From an uncultured Alistipes sp. (lineage in GTDB: Bacteria > Bacteroidota > Bacteroidia > Bacteroidales > Rikenellaceae), in NCBI GenBank assembly GCA_944323075.1, contig CALURC010000001.1:124001-188000 (forward strand): a DNA stretch of 64,000 nt, written 5' to 3'. Below the pieces are notes generated by a model. It saw only the letters and a list, made by a program, of their open reading frames with translations. It did not search any database and was not told where the DNA came from. Made by a program: the position numbers and the translations under genes. Within the stretch, counting starts at the first letter, position 1. Every line of letters starts with the position of its first letter. Positions 34,946-44,091 of this stretch are shown piece by piece.

Positions 34946-36301
34946 ATGGAAATTCAAGAAATGATTGCCGCAGCACGTATCGCTCAAGCAGAATACGAAC
35001 AACACTTCGGTCAAGATCAAGTAGACGAAATCATCAGAGCAGCAGCACACGTAATCTATGATAATGCCGAGATGTTGGCCAAAATCACCGTTGAAGAGAC
35101 CGAGATGGGTGTTTACGAAGACAAAGTGGCAAAAAACCGCAATAAATCAAAAGGCGTATGGTATAACCTTCGGGGCAAAAAATCGATGGGTATCATCGGT
35201 ATCGACGACCGTACCGGTTTGATCGAGATCGCCAAACCGATCGGTGTGGTAGCCGGTATCACCCCTATGACCAACCCGGTAGTTACCCCGATGTCAAAGA
35301 TCATCTTCGCACTGAAAACCAAAAATGCCATCATCATCGCTCCTCACCCGAAAGCAAAGGTATGCTCCTCTCTCGCCGTCAAACTCATCAAAGAGGCGAT
35401 CGCTCCGTTCGGCGTGCCCGAAAATCTGGTTCAGGTAATCGAGGAGCCATCTATCGAAAAGACGAAAAGCCTTATGGAACAGTGCGACGTAGTAGTTGCT
35501 ACCGGAGGTATGCCAATGGTTAAGTCAGCCTACTCTTCAGGAAAGCCTTCGTTCGGTGTAGGTGCCGGAAACGTACAGGTGATCCTCGACCGCAACATCG
35601 ACTTCCAAGATGCAGCCGAGAAGGTGATCACCGGACGTTCGTTCGACAACGGTATCATCTGCTCGGGAGAACAGTGCTTTATCTTCCATAAAGATGACCG
35701 GGAAGACGTAATCAAAGCTTTCACCGAACACGGTGCATACTTCGTTAAACCAGAAGAGAAAGAACAGGTCGTAAAAACGCTCTTCCCCGAAGGCAAGATC
35801 AACCGCGATCTGGTAGGTCAATCCGTAGCCAAAATTGCGGCAGCTGCAGGAATCACCGTTCCTGAAAAGACTCGCATTCTTGCCGTAGAAGCAGCCGGAC
35901 CCGGACGTGAAGACTTGATCTGCAAGGAAAAGATGTTCCCCGTTATGGCTTACCTCTCTTACGAATATTTCGATCAGGCCATCAAGATCGCTGAAACAAA
36001 CCTCAAGATGGAAGGTAACGGACATACGGCCGGTATCCACTCCAACAACCAGGCGAACATCATCAAAGCCGGTACCGAACTCTCCGTATCGCGTCTGATC
36101 GTCAACGCTCCCTGCGCTACGACAGCCGGTGGTTCGATCCAGAACGGTCTGCCTGTAACCAATACTCTGGGATGCGGTAGCTGGGGTAACAACTCCATCT
36201 CGGAAAACTTCACTTACAAACACCTGCTCAATATCACCCGTATTGCGCCGATCTCGGCACGTATACAGGTTCCGACCGACGAAGAAATTTGGGCGAACTA
36301 A
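34946..36301 (+). CDS. sucD: Succinate-semialdehyde dehydrogenase, CoA-acylating
   Basis: A 451-residue aldehyde dehydrogenase-superfamily enzyme that reduces succinyl-CoA to succinate semialdehyde. The nucleophilic cysteine is in FDNGIICSGEQC (about residue 240-250), and the ITPMTNPV and AIIIAPHPKAK segments are typical of CoA-acylating members such as the AdhE N-terminal domain and SucD. The length fits SucD of clostridia and Porphyromonas. This is the entry step by which the operon draws on succinyl-CoA from the reductive TCA branch. Confidence 0.93.
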   Translation: MEIQEMIAAARIAQAEYEQHFGQDQVDEIIRAAAHVIYDNAEMLAKITVEETEMGVYEDKVAKNRNKSKGVWYNLRGKKSMGIIGIDDRTGLIEIAKPIGVVAGITPMTNPVVTPMSKIIFALKTKNAIIIAPHPKAKVCSSLAVKLIKEAIAPFGVPENLVQVIEEPSIEKTKSLMEQCDVVVATGGMPMVKSAYSSGKPSFGVGAGNVQVILDRNIDFQDAAEKVITGRSFDNGIICSGEQCFIFHKDDREDVIKAFTEHGAYFVKPEEKEQVVKTLFPEGKINRDLVGQSVAKIAAAAGITVPEKTRILAVEAAGPGREDLICKEKMFPVMAYLSYEYFDQAIKIAETNLKMEGNGHTAGIHSNNQANIIKAGTELSVSRLIVNAPCATTAGGSIQNGLPVTNTLGCGSWGNNSISENFTYKHLLNITRIAPISARIQVPTDEEIWAN

Positions 36302-36325
36302 TCCGATAAACCAAGAGCAAAGCAT

Positions 36326-37465
36326 ATGGATTTCAATCAAACAAAACAAGAGAAACTGTTTCTCCAGATGATCCGCGAATTTGCGGAAAAAGAGATTAAA
36401 CCGCTTGCCGCCGAGATCGACGAAGAGGAACGCTTCCCTGCTGAAAGCGTCGCCAAAATGGGCAAGTTGGGGATCATGGGTATCCCTTTCCCAACCGAAT
36501 ACGGAGGTGCCGGAGGGAACAATATGCTCTACTCAATGGCTGTCGAAGAGTTATCGCGAGTATGTGCAACTACCGGCGTGATCGTGTCGGCACACACTTC
36601 TTTGTGTGCCGCACCGATCTACGAATTCGGAACTGAAGAACAAAAACAGAAATACCTGCCCAAGTTGTGTTCGGGAACATGGATCGGAGCCTTCGGTCTG
36701 ACGGAACCGAATGCAGGAACCGATGCTTCGGCACAACAGACTACGGCTGTCGAAGAGGACGACCACTATGTCCTGAACGGTTCGAAGATCTTTATCACCA
36801 ATGCCGGATACGCTCATGTCTACATCGTCATGGCCATGACCGACAAGTCTCAGGGCACCCGTGGCATTTCGGCCTTCATCGTTGAGAAGGATTTCCCCGG
36901 TTTCTCGATCGGTAAGAAAGAGAAAAAAATGGGTATCCGCGGTTCGGCCACTTGTGAACTGATCTTCGAAAACTGTATCGTCCCGAAAGAGAATCTGTTG
37001 GGTAAAATCGGCAACGGCTTCAAGATCGCCATGAAAACGCTCGACGGCGGACGGATCGGAATCGCTTCCCAGGCTTTGGGTATCGCACAAGGAGCTATGG
37101 ACGAAACCATCAAGTATGTCAAGGAGCGTAAACAGTTCGGTCGGTCACTGAGCCAATTCCAGAACACACAGTTCGGAATGGCCGATCTGGAAACAAAAGT
37201 GCAGGCTGCCCGGTTACTTGTCCGCTCGGCCTCATTCAAGAAAGACCAGAAGGAAAACTACTCGGCTGATGCCGCAATGGCAAAGCTGTTCGCCGCCGAA
37301 ACCGCAATGGAAGTGACGACCAAAGCCGTACAGTTCCACGGAGGATACGGGTACACCCGTGAATATCCGATCGAACGGATGATGCGGGATGCCAAAATCA
37401 CCGAAATATACGAAGGTACTTCAGAAGTTCAACGGATGGTGATCGCCGCCAAATTGTTCAAATAA
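36326..37465 (+). CDS. bcd: Butyryl-CoA dehydrogenase (short-chain acyl-CoA dehydrogenase)
   Basis: A 379-residue FAD acyl-CoA dehydrogenase. It shows the flavin-binding AFGLTEPNAGTDASAQQTTA and FITNAGYAHVYIV strands, and the catalytic glutamate region EYPIERMMRDAKITEIYEGTSEVQRMVIA near the end. In this operon it must reduce crotonyl-CoA to butyryl-CoA, with EtfBA encoded 17 bp downstream. Length and sequence resemble clostridial Bcd rather than long-chain dehydrogenases. Confidence 0.93.
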   Translation: MDFNQTKQEKLFLQMIREFAEKEIKPLAAEIDEEERFPAESVAKMGKLGIMGIPFPTEYGGAGGNNMLYSMAVEELSRVCATTGVIVSAHTSLCAAPIYEFGTEEQKQKYLPKLCSGTWIGAFGLTEPNAGTDASAQQTTAVEEDDHYVLNGSKIFITNAGYAHVYIVMAMTDKSQGTRGISAFIVEKDFPGFSIGKKEKKMGIRGSATCELIFENCIVPKENLLGKIGNGFKIAMKTLDGGRIGIASQALGIAQGAMDETIKYVKERKQFGRSLSQFQNTQFGMADLETKVQAARLLVRSASFKKDQKENYSADAAMAKLFAAETAMEVTTKAVQFHGGYGYTREYPIERMMRDAKITEIYEGTSEVQRMVIAAKLFK

Positions 37466-37482
37466 ACCGAATCACGATTGTT

Positions 37483-38268
37483 ATGAAAATAGTAGTTTGT
37501 ATCAAACAGGTTCCCAATACGACCGAAATTCGGTTGAATCCGGAAACGGGAACGCTCATCCGCGACGGAGTGGCGAGTATCATGAATCCCGACGACAAGG
37601 GCGGCCTTGAAATGGCTCTGCAACTGAAAGACCGTTTCGGGGCTCACGTGACCGTTATCTCGATGGGACCCATGCAGGCCGACAACATGTTGCGTGAAGC
37701 TTTGGCCATGGGTGCCGACCGGGCAATCCTGCTCTCTGACCGCAAATTCGCCGGTGCCGACACGCTGGCTACCTCGAACGCACTCGCCGGTGCACTGAGA
37801 ATGTTGGAGTACGATCTGATCATCACCGGACGGCAAGCCATCGACGGCGATACGGCTCAGGTTGGTCCACAGATCGCCGAGCACCTCGACCTGCCTCAGG
37901 TAACTTACGTCGAAAACCTCGAATACGACGGCAAAAAGCGTCTGACGATCCGTAAGGCAACCGAAGACGGGTATCAGATCGTAGAAGTGGATACCCCCTG
38001 CGTCATTACCGTTCTCGCTTCGGCTAACAAAGCCCGCTACATGACCGTAAACGGCATCATGACTGCTTTCGATCGCGAAGTAGAACTTTGGAACTATGAC
38101 AACATTTCGGTCGATGAATCGAAACTCGGGCTGGCCGGCTCTCCGACCAAAGTGTTCAAATCGTTTACCAAAGGCGTTAAAGCTGCCGGTACACTTTTTG
38201 AACCCGACTCGGCAGAAGAGGCGGTAGAGATCATCATCGAAAAAATGAAAGAAAAATTTATCATTTAA
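37483..38268 (+). CDS. etfB: Electron transfer flavoprotein beta subunit (bifurcating type)
   Basis: A 261-residue EtfB/FixA family protein. Residues 117-130 read RQAIDGDTAQVGPQ after a glycine at 116. This form occurs in ETFs of clostridial Bcd/Etf complexes, which bind a second FAD and bifurcate electrons, whereas ordinary ETFs bind AMP and have a DDxxQTG-type loop. The complex would oxidise NADH while reducing both crotonyl-CoA and ferredoxin. The conclusion rests on motif recall, not on structure. Confidence 0.92.
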   Translation: MKIVVCIKQVPNTTEIRLNPETGTLIRDGVASIMNPDDKGGLEMALQLKDRFGAHVTVISMGPMQADNMLREALAMGADRAILLSDRKFAGADTLATSNALAGALRMLEYDLIITGRQAIDGDTAQVGPQIAEHLDLPQVTYVENLEYDGKKRLTIRKATEDGYQIVEVDTPCVITVLASANKARYMTVNGIMTAFDREVELWNYDNISVDESKLGLAGSPTKVFKSFTKGVKAAGTLFEPDSAEEAVEIIIEKMKEKFII

Positions 38269-38279
38269 CACCTCAGAAG

Positions 38280-39284
38280 ATGGATATAACTGAATATAAA
38301 GACGTCTATGTGTTCGCCGAGCAGCGCGAAGGAGTGATTCAGAACGTAGCGATCGAACTGATCGGAAAAGCCCGCGAATTGGCCGACGCCCTGAACGAAA
38401 AAGTTGTAGCGCTTCTGTTGGGCGATCACATCAAAGAAAAAGCTCATGAATTGATCGAATACGGTGCCGACCGAGTTGTCTGCATCGAAGCTCCAGAATT
38501 GGCTGTTTATGAGACGGAGCCCTATGCTCAAGCCATCACGCAGATAATCGTGGAACGTAAACCGTCGATCGTTCTGATTGGAGCTACGACGATCGGGCGC
38601 GATTTGGGTCCACGTCTTTCGGCCCGGCTCGAAACCGGTCTGACAGCTGACTGTACGGGTCTGGCTATTTCGGAGGAGCGGAATCTACTGATGACCCGTC
38701 CTGCATTCGGCGGTAACCTGATGGCGACGATCGTCTGCAAAAAGCATCGTCCCCAAATGTCAACCGTACGTCCGGGTGTCATGCGCGCAAAAGGAAAGAT
38801 CGACGGTCATACCGGTGAGATCGAGTCCGTTGTACCGCAATTCGACAAATCGAAATTCCGCGTACGTGTTGTCGAAACCGTCAAGGAGCAGAAAAACAAA
38901 ATCGACATTACCGAAGCTAAGGTCCTCGTATCGGGAGGCCGTGGTGTCGGGACAAAAGAGGGCTTCGAACGACTTCATGAACTGGCCGGGGTACTCGGTG
39001 CCGAGGTTTCTTCTTCTCGAGCCATGGTGGATGCAGGTATTGTCGACCACGTACGACAAGTAGGACAAACCGGAAAGACGGTCCGTCCCGACCTATACAT
39101 CGCCTGCGGTATCTCGGGTGCAATCCAGCACTTGGCCGGAATGGAAGAGTCAGAGTTCATCATCGCCATCAATAAAGACAAATATGCGCCGATTTTCAAT
39201 ACGGCCGATGTCGGAATTGTTGCCGATGTCCAGAAAATCGTTCCTCTGCTTACCGAACGATTGAGCCAAATGATGGAAAAATAG
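38280..39284 (+). CDS. etfA: Electron transfer flavoprotein alpha subunit
   Basis: A 334-residue EtfA/FixB protein. The C-terminal FAD domain carries SSRAMVDAGIVDHVRQVGQTGKTVRPDLYIACGISGAIQHLAGM (about 245-290) and AINKDKYAPIFNTADVGIVADV. It pairs with EtfB 11 bp upstream and serves the butyryl-CoA dehydrogenase. It is the last gene of the operon and is followed by a 17-bp perfect hairpin. No ferredoxin domain is fused to its N-terminus. Confidence 0.95.
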   Translation: MDITEYKDVYVFAEQREGVIQNVAIELIGKARELADALNEKVVALLLGDHIKEKAHELIEYGADRVVCIEAPELAVYETEPYAQAITQIIVERKPSIVLIGATTIGRDLGPRLSARLETGLTADCTGLAISEERNLLMTRPAFGGNLMATIVCKKHRPQMSTVRPGVMRAKGKIDGHTGEIESVVPQFDKSKFRVRVVETVKEQKNKIDITEAKVLVSGGRGVGTKEGFERLHELAGVLGAEVSSSRAMVDAGIVDHVRQVGQTGKTVRPDLYIACGISGAIQHLAGMEESEFIIAINKDKYAPIFNTADVGIVADVQKIVPLLTERLSQMMEK

Positions 39285-39303
39285 AGCATCTCGCTCATCC
39301 TTT

Positions 39304-39340
39304 GCGAAAGGAGCGGTGGATATTCCACCGCTCCTTTCGC
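39304..39340 (+). terminator. Hairpin terminator of the butyrate operon
   Basis: A 17-bp perfect stem (39304-39320 with 39324-39340) around a 3-base loop, 20 bp past etfA. The following TCTTC is a weak U-tract, but stem strength and position support termination. Confidence 0.75.
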
Positions 39341-39426
39341 TCTTCAGAAACAGGTGATTTTCCCTCGCATTTGGCAATAAACAGAAATTTAACTATCTTG
39401 GTCCAATCAACAACCTATAATTTTTA

Positions 39427-40719
39427 ATGGAAATTGTCATAATTATCGGGCTGATCCTATTAAATGGCGTCCTGTCTATGTCCGAAATAGCCATGGTATC
39501 AGCCCGGAAATCGCGTCTCGAAGCAGATGTCAAAAAAGGAAGTAAATCCGCCAAAACCGCACTTAAATTAGCCAATGCTCCGGACACCTTCCTATCCACC
39601 ATTCAAATCGGTATCACGTTAATCGGTATTCTGACGGGTCTCTATTCGGGTGAAGTTCTGGCTCAAAACTTCGGGAAAGTTATCGCTATGATCAAACCCC
39701 TCGAAACTCATGCTGTTGCCATTGCTCAAACCCTCATCGTCATCATCGTAACCTATCTTACGCTGATTATCGGAGAACTTGTACCGAAACGAATCGGTAT
39801 GAGTGCATCGGAACGCGTGGCCAAATTGGTCGCTCGCCCAATGAATTTTCTGTCAAAAATCGCCTTACCCTTTGTATGGTTACTTTCTAAAAGCACATCT
39901 GCAACACTTAAACTACTTGGTATCAACACTCAAGAAAACAACAAAGTAACCGAAGACGAAATCAAGGCAATCATCCAAGAAGGAACTGACGGCGGTGAAA
40001 TCCGAGAGGTTGAACAAGACATCGTCGAACGCGTTTTCAATCTGGGCGACCGCAACGTGGGGTCGATCATGACGCACCGCAGCGAAATGGTCTGGTTGAA
40101 TGTAAACTATACAAAAGAACAGATCGAAGAGATCGTTAAAAACAACCTTTTCAACACCTATCCGGTAGCCGATCAAAACCTCGACTCAATCGTCGGAGTC
40201 GTACATCTGAAAGACCTTTTCGGACGGCTCGACGAAGAGGGCTTCAAACTCTCCAAGGTGCTTCGAGCTCCGCAATACATTCCCGAAAACCTGAGTGTAT
40301 ACAATGCATTGGAACTGATGCGGACAACCGGAGGAAGATACGGTATCGTGACCGATGAGTTCGGCAGCATCGAAGGAATCGTCACACTAAAAGATATCGT
40401 CCGGGCACTGATCGGATCAATGCCAGAAATCGGGGAAGAACAGGAGATCGTCGCTCGCGAAGATGGAAGTTTTCTGATCGACGGACAAATTCCTTTTTAT
40501 GACTTTCTGGCCCACTTCGACATGGAAGATCTCTACAATGAATTCAACTACAATACACTCAGTGGTTTGATTCTCGAAGAGTTGGAACATATTCCACACA
40601 CCGGAGAAAAACTGTCGTGGCGTAACTTCGATTTTGAGATCGTCGATATGGATGCTGCACGGATCGACAAAGTTCTCGTTTCCTTAAAAAAATCAGAAGA
40701 GGAACAGGTCGAAGTATAA
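39427..40719 (+). CDS. Hemolysin/CorC family CBS-domain membrane protein (GldE/YfjD-like)
   Basis: A 430-residue protein with an N-terminal DUF21/CNNM membrane domain (about 1-170; SMSEIAMVSARKSRLEADVKKG, TLIIGELVPKRIGMS), two CBS domains (about 205-330; IMTHRSEMVWL, YGIVTDEFGSIEGIVTL) and a C-terminal CorC_HlyC domain (about 345-425). Such proteins are linked to Mg/Co efflux. GldE of gliding bacteria belongs to the same family, but no gliding genes are seen here. It is expressed alone, with a strong palindrome after it. Confidence 0.9.
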   Translation: MEIVIIIGLILLNGVLSMSEIAMVSARKSRLEADVKKGSKSAKTALKLANAPDTFLSTIQIGITLIGILTGLYSGEVLAQNFGKVIAMIKPLETHAVAIAQTLIVIIVTYLTLIIGELVPKRIGMSASERVAKLVARPMNFLSKIALPFVWLLSKSTSATLKLLGINTQENNKVTEDEIKAIIQEGTDGGEIREVEQDIVERVFNLGDRNVGSIMTHRSEMVWLNVNYTKEQIEEIVKNNLFNTYPVADQNLDSIVGVVHLKDLFGRLDEEGFKLSKVLRAPQYIPENLSVYNALELMRTTGGRYGIVTDEFGSIEGIVTLKDIVRALIGSMPEIGEEQEIVAREDGSFLIDGQIPFYDFLAHFDMEDLYNEFNYNTLSGLILEELEHIPHTGEKLSWRNFDFEIVDMDAARIDKVLVSLKKSEEEQVEV

Positions 40720-40749
40720 ACTTGCCCTACTTCTTCTTTAACAAAACAC

Positions 40750-40789
40750 AGATGGGGGGCGGACCGAAATTTCGGTCCGCCCCCCATCT
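40750..40789. terminator. Perfect 40-bp palindrome, bidirectional terminator
   Basis: Bases 40750-40769 and 40770-40789 are exact reverse complements, rich in G/C outside and A/T at the centre (GAAATTTC). It lies between convergent genes (plus-strand CorC-like and minus-strand small membrane protein) and can fold on either transcript. Flanking U-tracts are short. Confidence 0.7.
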
Positions 40790-40858
40790 ATTGTTTCCGA
40801 CCAGAGCTATAATACACCAATTAAATGTTTATCTGTACTCCGGCCTTCTTCTTTAATA

Positions 40859-41149
40859 TTAACTCATAGCAGCCAACATACCTCCCATAATACTGGAAAG
40901 TACCGTAAACCACAAAATCAAACCTATCGCCACCCAAATCAAAGAGGCTTTGCAATAGTTTGCTTTCGTTTTGTTCACGCCACCGCCAAATCCCCATACG
41001 AACAACATAATGATGTTGACAATAGGAATAATCAGTATAAGAAGTGTCACCATCCACTCCCCTACAGACATCACGGGAACTTTCTCTTCCATGGATTGAT
41101 AAACCTGATTTTGCGTTTCGGGACGCTCTTGGGTATTCATATTCTCCAT
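40859..41149 (-). CDS. Small two-helix membrane protein, function unknown
   Basis: A 96-residue protein counted from ATG 41149; starts at 41161 or 41140 are also possible. A polar N-terminus (TQERPETQNQ) leads to two hydrophobic helices, WMVTLLILIIPIVNIIMLFVWGF and ASLIWVAIGLILWFTVLSSI, with an NKTKANYCKA loop between. It resembles small membrane proteins often annotated as hypothetical in Bacteroidota. No operon partner is close; mtnA ends 78 bp upstream on the same strand. Confidence 0.75.
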   Translation of the reverse strand: MENMNTQERPETQNQVYQSMEEKVPVMSVGEWMVTLLILIIPIVNIIMLFVWGFGGGVNKTKANYCKASLIWVAIGLILWFTVLSSIMGGMLAAMS

Positions 41150-41238
41150 AATACAAAACATTTAGAGGTTCAATATATGGCTAAAGATACAAAAAACAAT
41201 CCACACTTTCAATACCCCCACAAATTTATCTCTCCTTT

Positions 41239-42300
41239 TTAAAGGCCCCAACTCTCAAACGTCTTCCTGTAAGGAGCACGTGCAATTCCCTTCTCGGTAA
41301 TTATTGCCGTAATCAATTCGGCAGGAGTCACGTCAAAAGCAGGATTAAACACCTTTACTTCAGCAGGTGCCATCCGTTCGGTATACCACATTTCAGTTAT
41401 CTCTTCCGAAGAGCGCTCTTCGATTGTAATCGCATCGCCGCTGGGGCACCGCATATCGATCGTCGATGTCGGCCCCAGCACATAAAAGGGTATACCGTAA
41501 TGACGTGCCAAAATCGCCACACCTGACGTACCGATTTTATTGGCTGCATCCCCATTAGTCGCAATCCGATCACAACCAACGACTACCGCCTGTACCCATC
41601 CGTTATGCATCACCATCGAGGCCATATTATCACAGATCAGCGTCACATCGACACCCGCATGTTGCAGTTCAAATGCTGTCAAACGTGCACCTTGTAACAA
41701 CGGTCGGGTCTCGTCTGCAAAAACCTGAAACGCATATCCCCGCTCCTGTCCCAAATAGACCGGAGCCAATGCCGTACCGTACTCCGATGTCGCCAAATGG
41801 CCGGCATTACAATGGGTCAACAGACCCATTCCCGGACGCAACAACGACAACGCGTACTCTCCGATGCGACGGCACGATACCGCATCCTCGTTGCGTATAT
41901 TGTGTGCTTCTTCCTTCATCCGGTCCAATATATCACCGATCGAACAATCACGATATTCCAACACACAACGTTCCATACGCTCCAATGCTGCCGTCAGATT
42001 AACCGCTGTCGGACGCGACGAGGCAAGATAGTCGCGGATCTGAGAAAACGCATCATAAAAATCGGTAAACGACTCATGTTCTAATGCTCTACAACAGACA
42101 TAAATACCATAAGCCGCTGTTACTCCGATGGCCGGAGCTCCGCGAACCCGTAACCGATAGATCGCTTCATAGATCTCCTCCGGGGTTCCCAACGAACGGT
42201 AAACGATCGATCCGGGAAGGTACGTTTGATCGAGGATCACCACTCGATTCGATTCGGCATCAAGTCGTACCGTCTTCAAATCTTCCAACAACTGTTTCAT
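41239..42300 (-). CDS. mtnA: S-methyl-5-thioribose-1-phosphate isomerase
   Basis: A 353-residue member of the eIF2B-like family converting methylthioribose-1-phosphate to methylthioribulose-1-phosphate in methionine salvage. Diagnostic parts are RVRGAPAIGVTAAYG (about 49-63), the proton-relay LLTHCNAGHLATSEYGTALAPVY with the catalytic cysteine (about 160-180), and VVGCDRIATNGDAANKIGTSGVA with the aspartate. No other mtn genes are in this window. Related ribose-1,5-bisphosphate isomerases are possible, but the motifs favour MtnA. Confidence 0.9.
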   Translation of the reverse strand: MKQLLEDLKTVRLDAESNRVVILDQTYLPGSIVYRSLGTPEEIYEAIYRLRVRGAPAIGVTAAYGIYVCCRALEHESFTDFYDAFSQIRDYLASSRPTAVNLTAALERMERCVLEYRDCSIGDILDRMKEEAHNIRNEDAVSCRRIGEYALSLLRPGMGLLTHCNAGHLATSEYGTALAPVYLGQERGYAFQVFADETRPLLQGARLTAFELQHAGVDVTLICDNMASMVMHNGWVQAVVVGCDRIATNGDAANKIGTSGVAILARHYGIPFYVLGPTSTIDMRCPSGDAITIEERSSEEITEMWYTERMAPAEVKVFNPAFDVTPAELITAIITEKGIARAPYRKTFESWGL

Positions 42301-42344
42301 ACAAATTCGATATTCAATATTCGACCGCTATCGTGTCTTATCTA

Positions 42345-42352
42345 CAAAGATA
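42345..42352 (-). promoter_or_regulatory. Candidate -7 element for mtnA
   Basis: Minus strand TATCTTTG, 44 bases upstream of the mtnA start. A TTG lies 26 bases further away, longer than ideal. The rest of the 42301-42655 gap holds only the nfnB terminator and shows no gene. Confidence 0.45.
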
Positions 42353-42533
42353 AGGTTTTCTACTCCACTTGATCTCATCAATGTTTCACATTCCGGATCA
42401 GGCATTTCTTCTCCCCCATTGTATGCAGTTTATTTTTTCAGCTTCATGGATACCCTCCTGAGCACCCGTATCATATTCTATTGATCCCCCTCCCTTTAAT
42501 AGAAATATTCCTATTGATCTTTTGACTCTTTTC

Positions 42534-42572
42534 CTAAAAAATGCGGACCGAAGTTTTTCTCTCCGATCCGCA
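42534..42572 (-). terminator. Rho-independent terminator of the nfnAB operon
   Basis: On the minus strand TGCGGATCG pairs with CGGTCCGCA (one wobble) around an A-rich loop and is followed by TTTTTTA. It lies 83 bp beyond the nfnB stop. Confidence 0.8.
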
Positions 42573-42655
42573 CATCAAATATTAAAAAATAATCCTTGTC
42601 TTTTAACTCGTGCACATCCTCGCACACGAAATCTCATCGACACAACGATTCTGCG

Positions 42656-44047
42656 CTATGCCTTAGTCTGCAAGTAGGCATCAATCGCCTTTGCGGCACG
42701 ACGGCCAGCACCCATCGCCAGAATAACCGTCGCAGCTCCTGTCACTGCATCACCTCCGGCAAAGATACCCTCACGAGAAGTCTGTCCCGCTGCCTCGTCA
42801 GCAACGATACATCCCCGTTTGGTGGTATCCAATCCTTTGGTAGTCGATGCAATCAGCGGATTCGGAGATGTACCCAAAGCCATGATCACCACGTCGCAGG
42901 CAATGTCGAATTCAGAACCCTTAACCTCGATCGGTGAACGACGCCCTGATTCATCAGGTTCGCCAAGCTCCATCCGTACGCAACGAATACCGCGCACCCA
43001 ACCTTTCTCATCGCCAAGTACCTCGATCGGATTGGTCAACATCTGGAATTCAATTCCCTCCTCTTTTGCATGGTGTACTTCTTCAGCCCGGGCAGGAAGT
43101 TCAGCTTCGCTCCGACGATAAACGATATGTGCATCGGCACCCAGACGGGCCGCCGTCCGAACCGCATCCATCGCTACATTACCACCTCCGACAACCACCA
43201 CACGCTGTCCGACATAAATCGGCGTATCATAACGATCATCATAGGCCTTCATCAAATTGGCACGGGTCAAGAACTCATTTGCCGAAACCACGCCGTTCAG
43301 GTTCTCGCCCGGGATACCCATAAAACGAGGCAGACCGGCACCCGATCCGATAAATACGGCCGAATACCCCTCCTCGTCAAGCAAAGAGTCTACGGTTACC
43401 GTACGGCCGACAATCACATCCGTTTCGATCTCAACTCCTAACTTCAGCACATTCTCAATCTCTTTGGCCACAACTTTGTCTTTCGGTAAGCGGAATTCGG
43501 GAATGCCATACTGTAAAACACCTCCCGCCTTATGCAACGCTTCGAAAATTTTAACACTATACCCCATTTTTGCCAAATCGGATGCACATGCCAAACCGGC
43601 AGGACCACTACCGATCACAGCTACTTTATATCCATTAGCAGGAGCCGGAGTAACCGCTTCACCTCCGTTTTCGATACTCCAGTCACCGACAAAGCGCTCC
43701 AGTTTTCCAATCGAAACCGGTTCTCCCTTAATTCCTAATATACAAGAGCCTTCGCATTGTGTCTCCTGCGGACAAACACGACCGCAAACCGACGGCAACG
43801 AACTATCTTTCGCAATCACCCGAGCAGCCTCAGCAAAATTGCCCAAACGAACTTGCTCGATGAATTGCGGAATCTGGAGCGACACCGGACAACTCTCCAC
43901 ACAACGCGGTTTTTTACAACCTAAACAACGAGTTGCCTCAAGCTGTGCCTCCTGAACATTATATCCATAACAAACCTCTTCGAAATTGGTGACCCGCACC
44001 TTTGGGTCCTGTTCCCGAACGGGAACTCTCGGTATCTTATTTGCCAT
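42656..44047 (-). CDS. nfnB: NADPH-dependent glutamate synthase small-subunit-like protein, NfnB subunit
   Basis: A 463-residue flavoprotein of the GltD/NfnB family. An N-terminal Fe-S domain has RCLGCKKPRCVESCP and CGRVCPQETQCEGSC (two [4Fe-4S] clusters). The FAD site VIGSGPAGLACASDLAKMGY lies at about 147-166 and the NADPH site VVVGGGNVAMDAVRTAARLGA near 290. With the adjacent NfnA subunit it most likely forms the bifurcating NADH-dependent ferredoxin:NADP+ oxidoreductase rather than true glutamate synthase, since no large subunit is present. Confidence 0.88.
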   Translation of the reverse strand: MANKIPRVPVREQDPKVRVTNFEEVCYGYNVQEAQLEATRCLGCKKPRCVESCPVSLQIPQFIEQVRLGNFAEAARVIAKDSSLPSVCGRVCPQETQCEGSCILGIKGEPVSIGKLERFVGDWSIENGGEAVTPAPANGYKVAVIGSGPAGLACASDLAKMGYSVKIFEALHKAGGVLQYGIPEFRLPKDKVVAKEIENVLKLGVEIETDVIVGRTVTVDSLLDEEGYSAVFIGSGAGLPRFMGIPGENLNGVVSANEFLTRANLMKAYDDRYDTPIYVGQRVVVVGGGNVAMDAVRTAARLGADAHIVYRRSEAELPARAEEVHHAKEEGIEFQMLTNPIEVLGDEKGWVRGIRCVRMELGEPDESGRRSPIEVKGSEFDIACDVVIMALGTSPNPLIASTTKGLDTTKRGCIVADEAAGQTSREGIFAGGDAVTGAATVILAMGAGRRAAKAIDAYLQTKA

Positions 44048-44091
44048 CTTAAAATTCTGTAATCTTATCCGTTGAAAATTTTACCTATACA

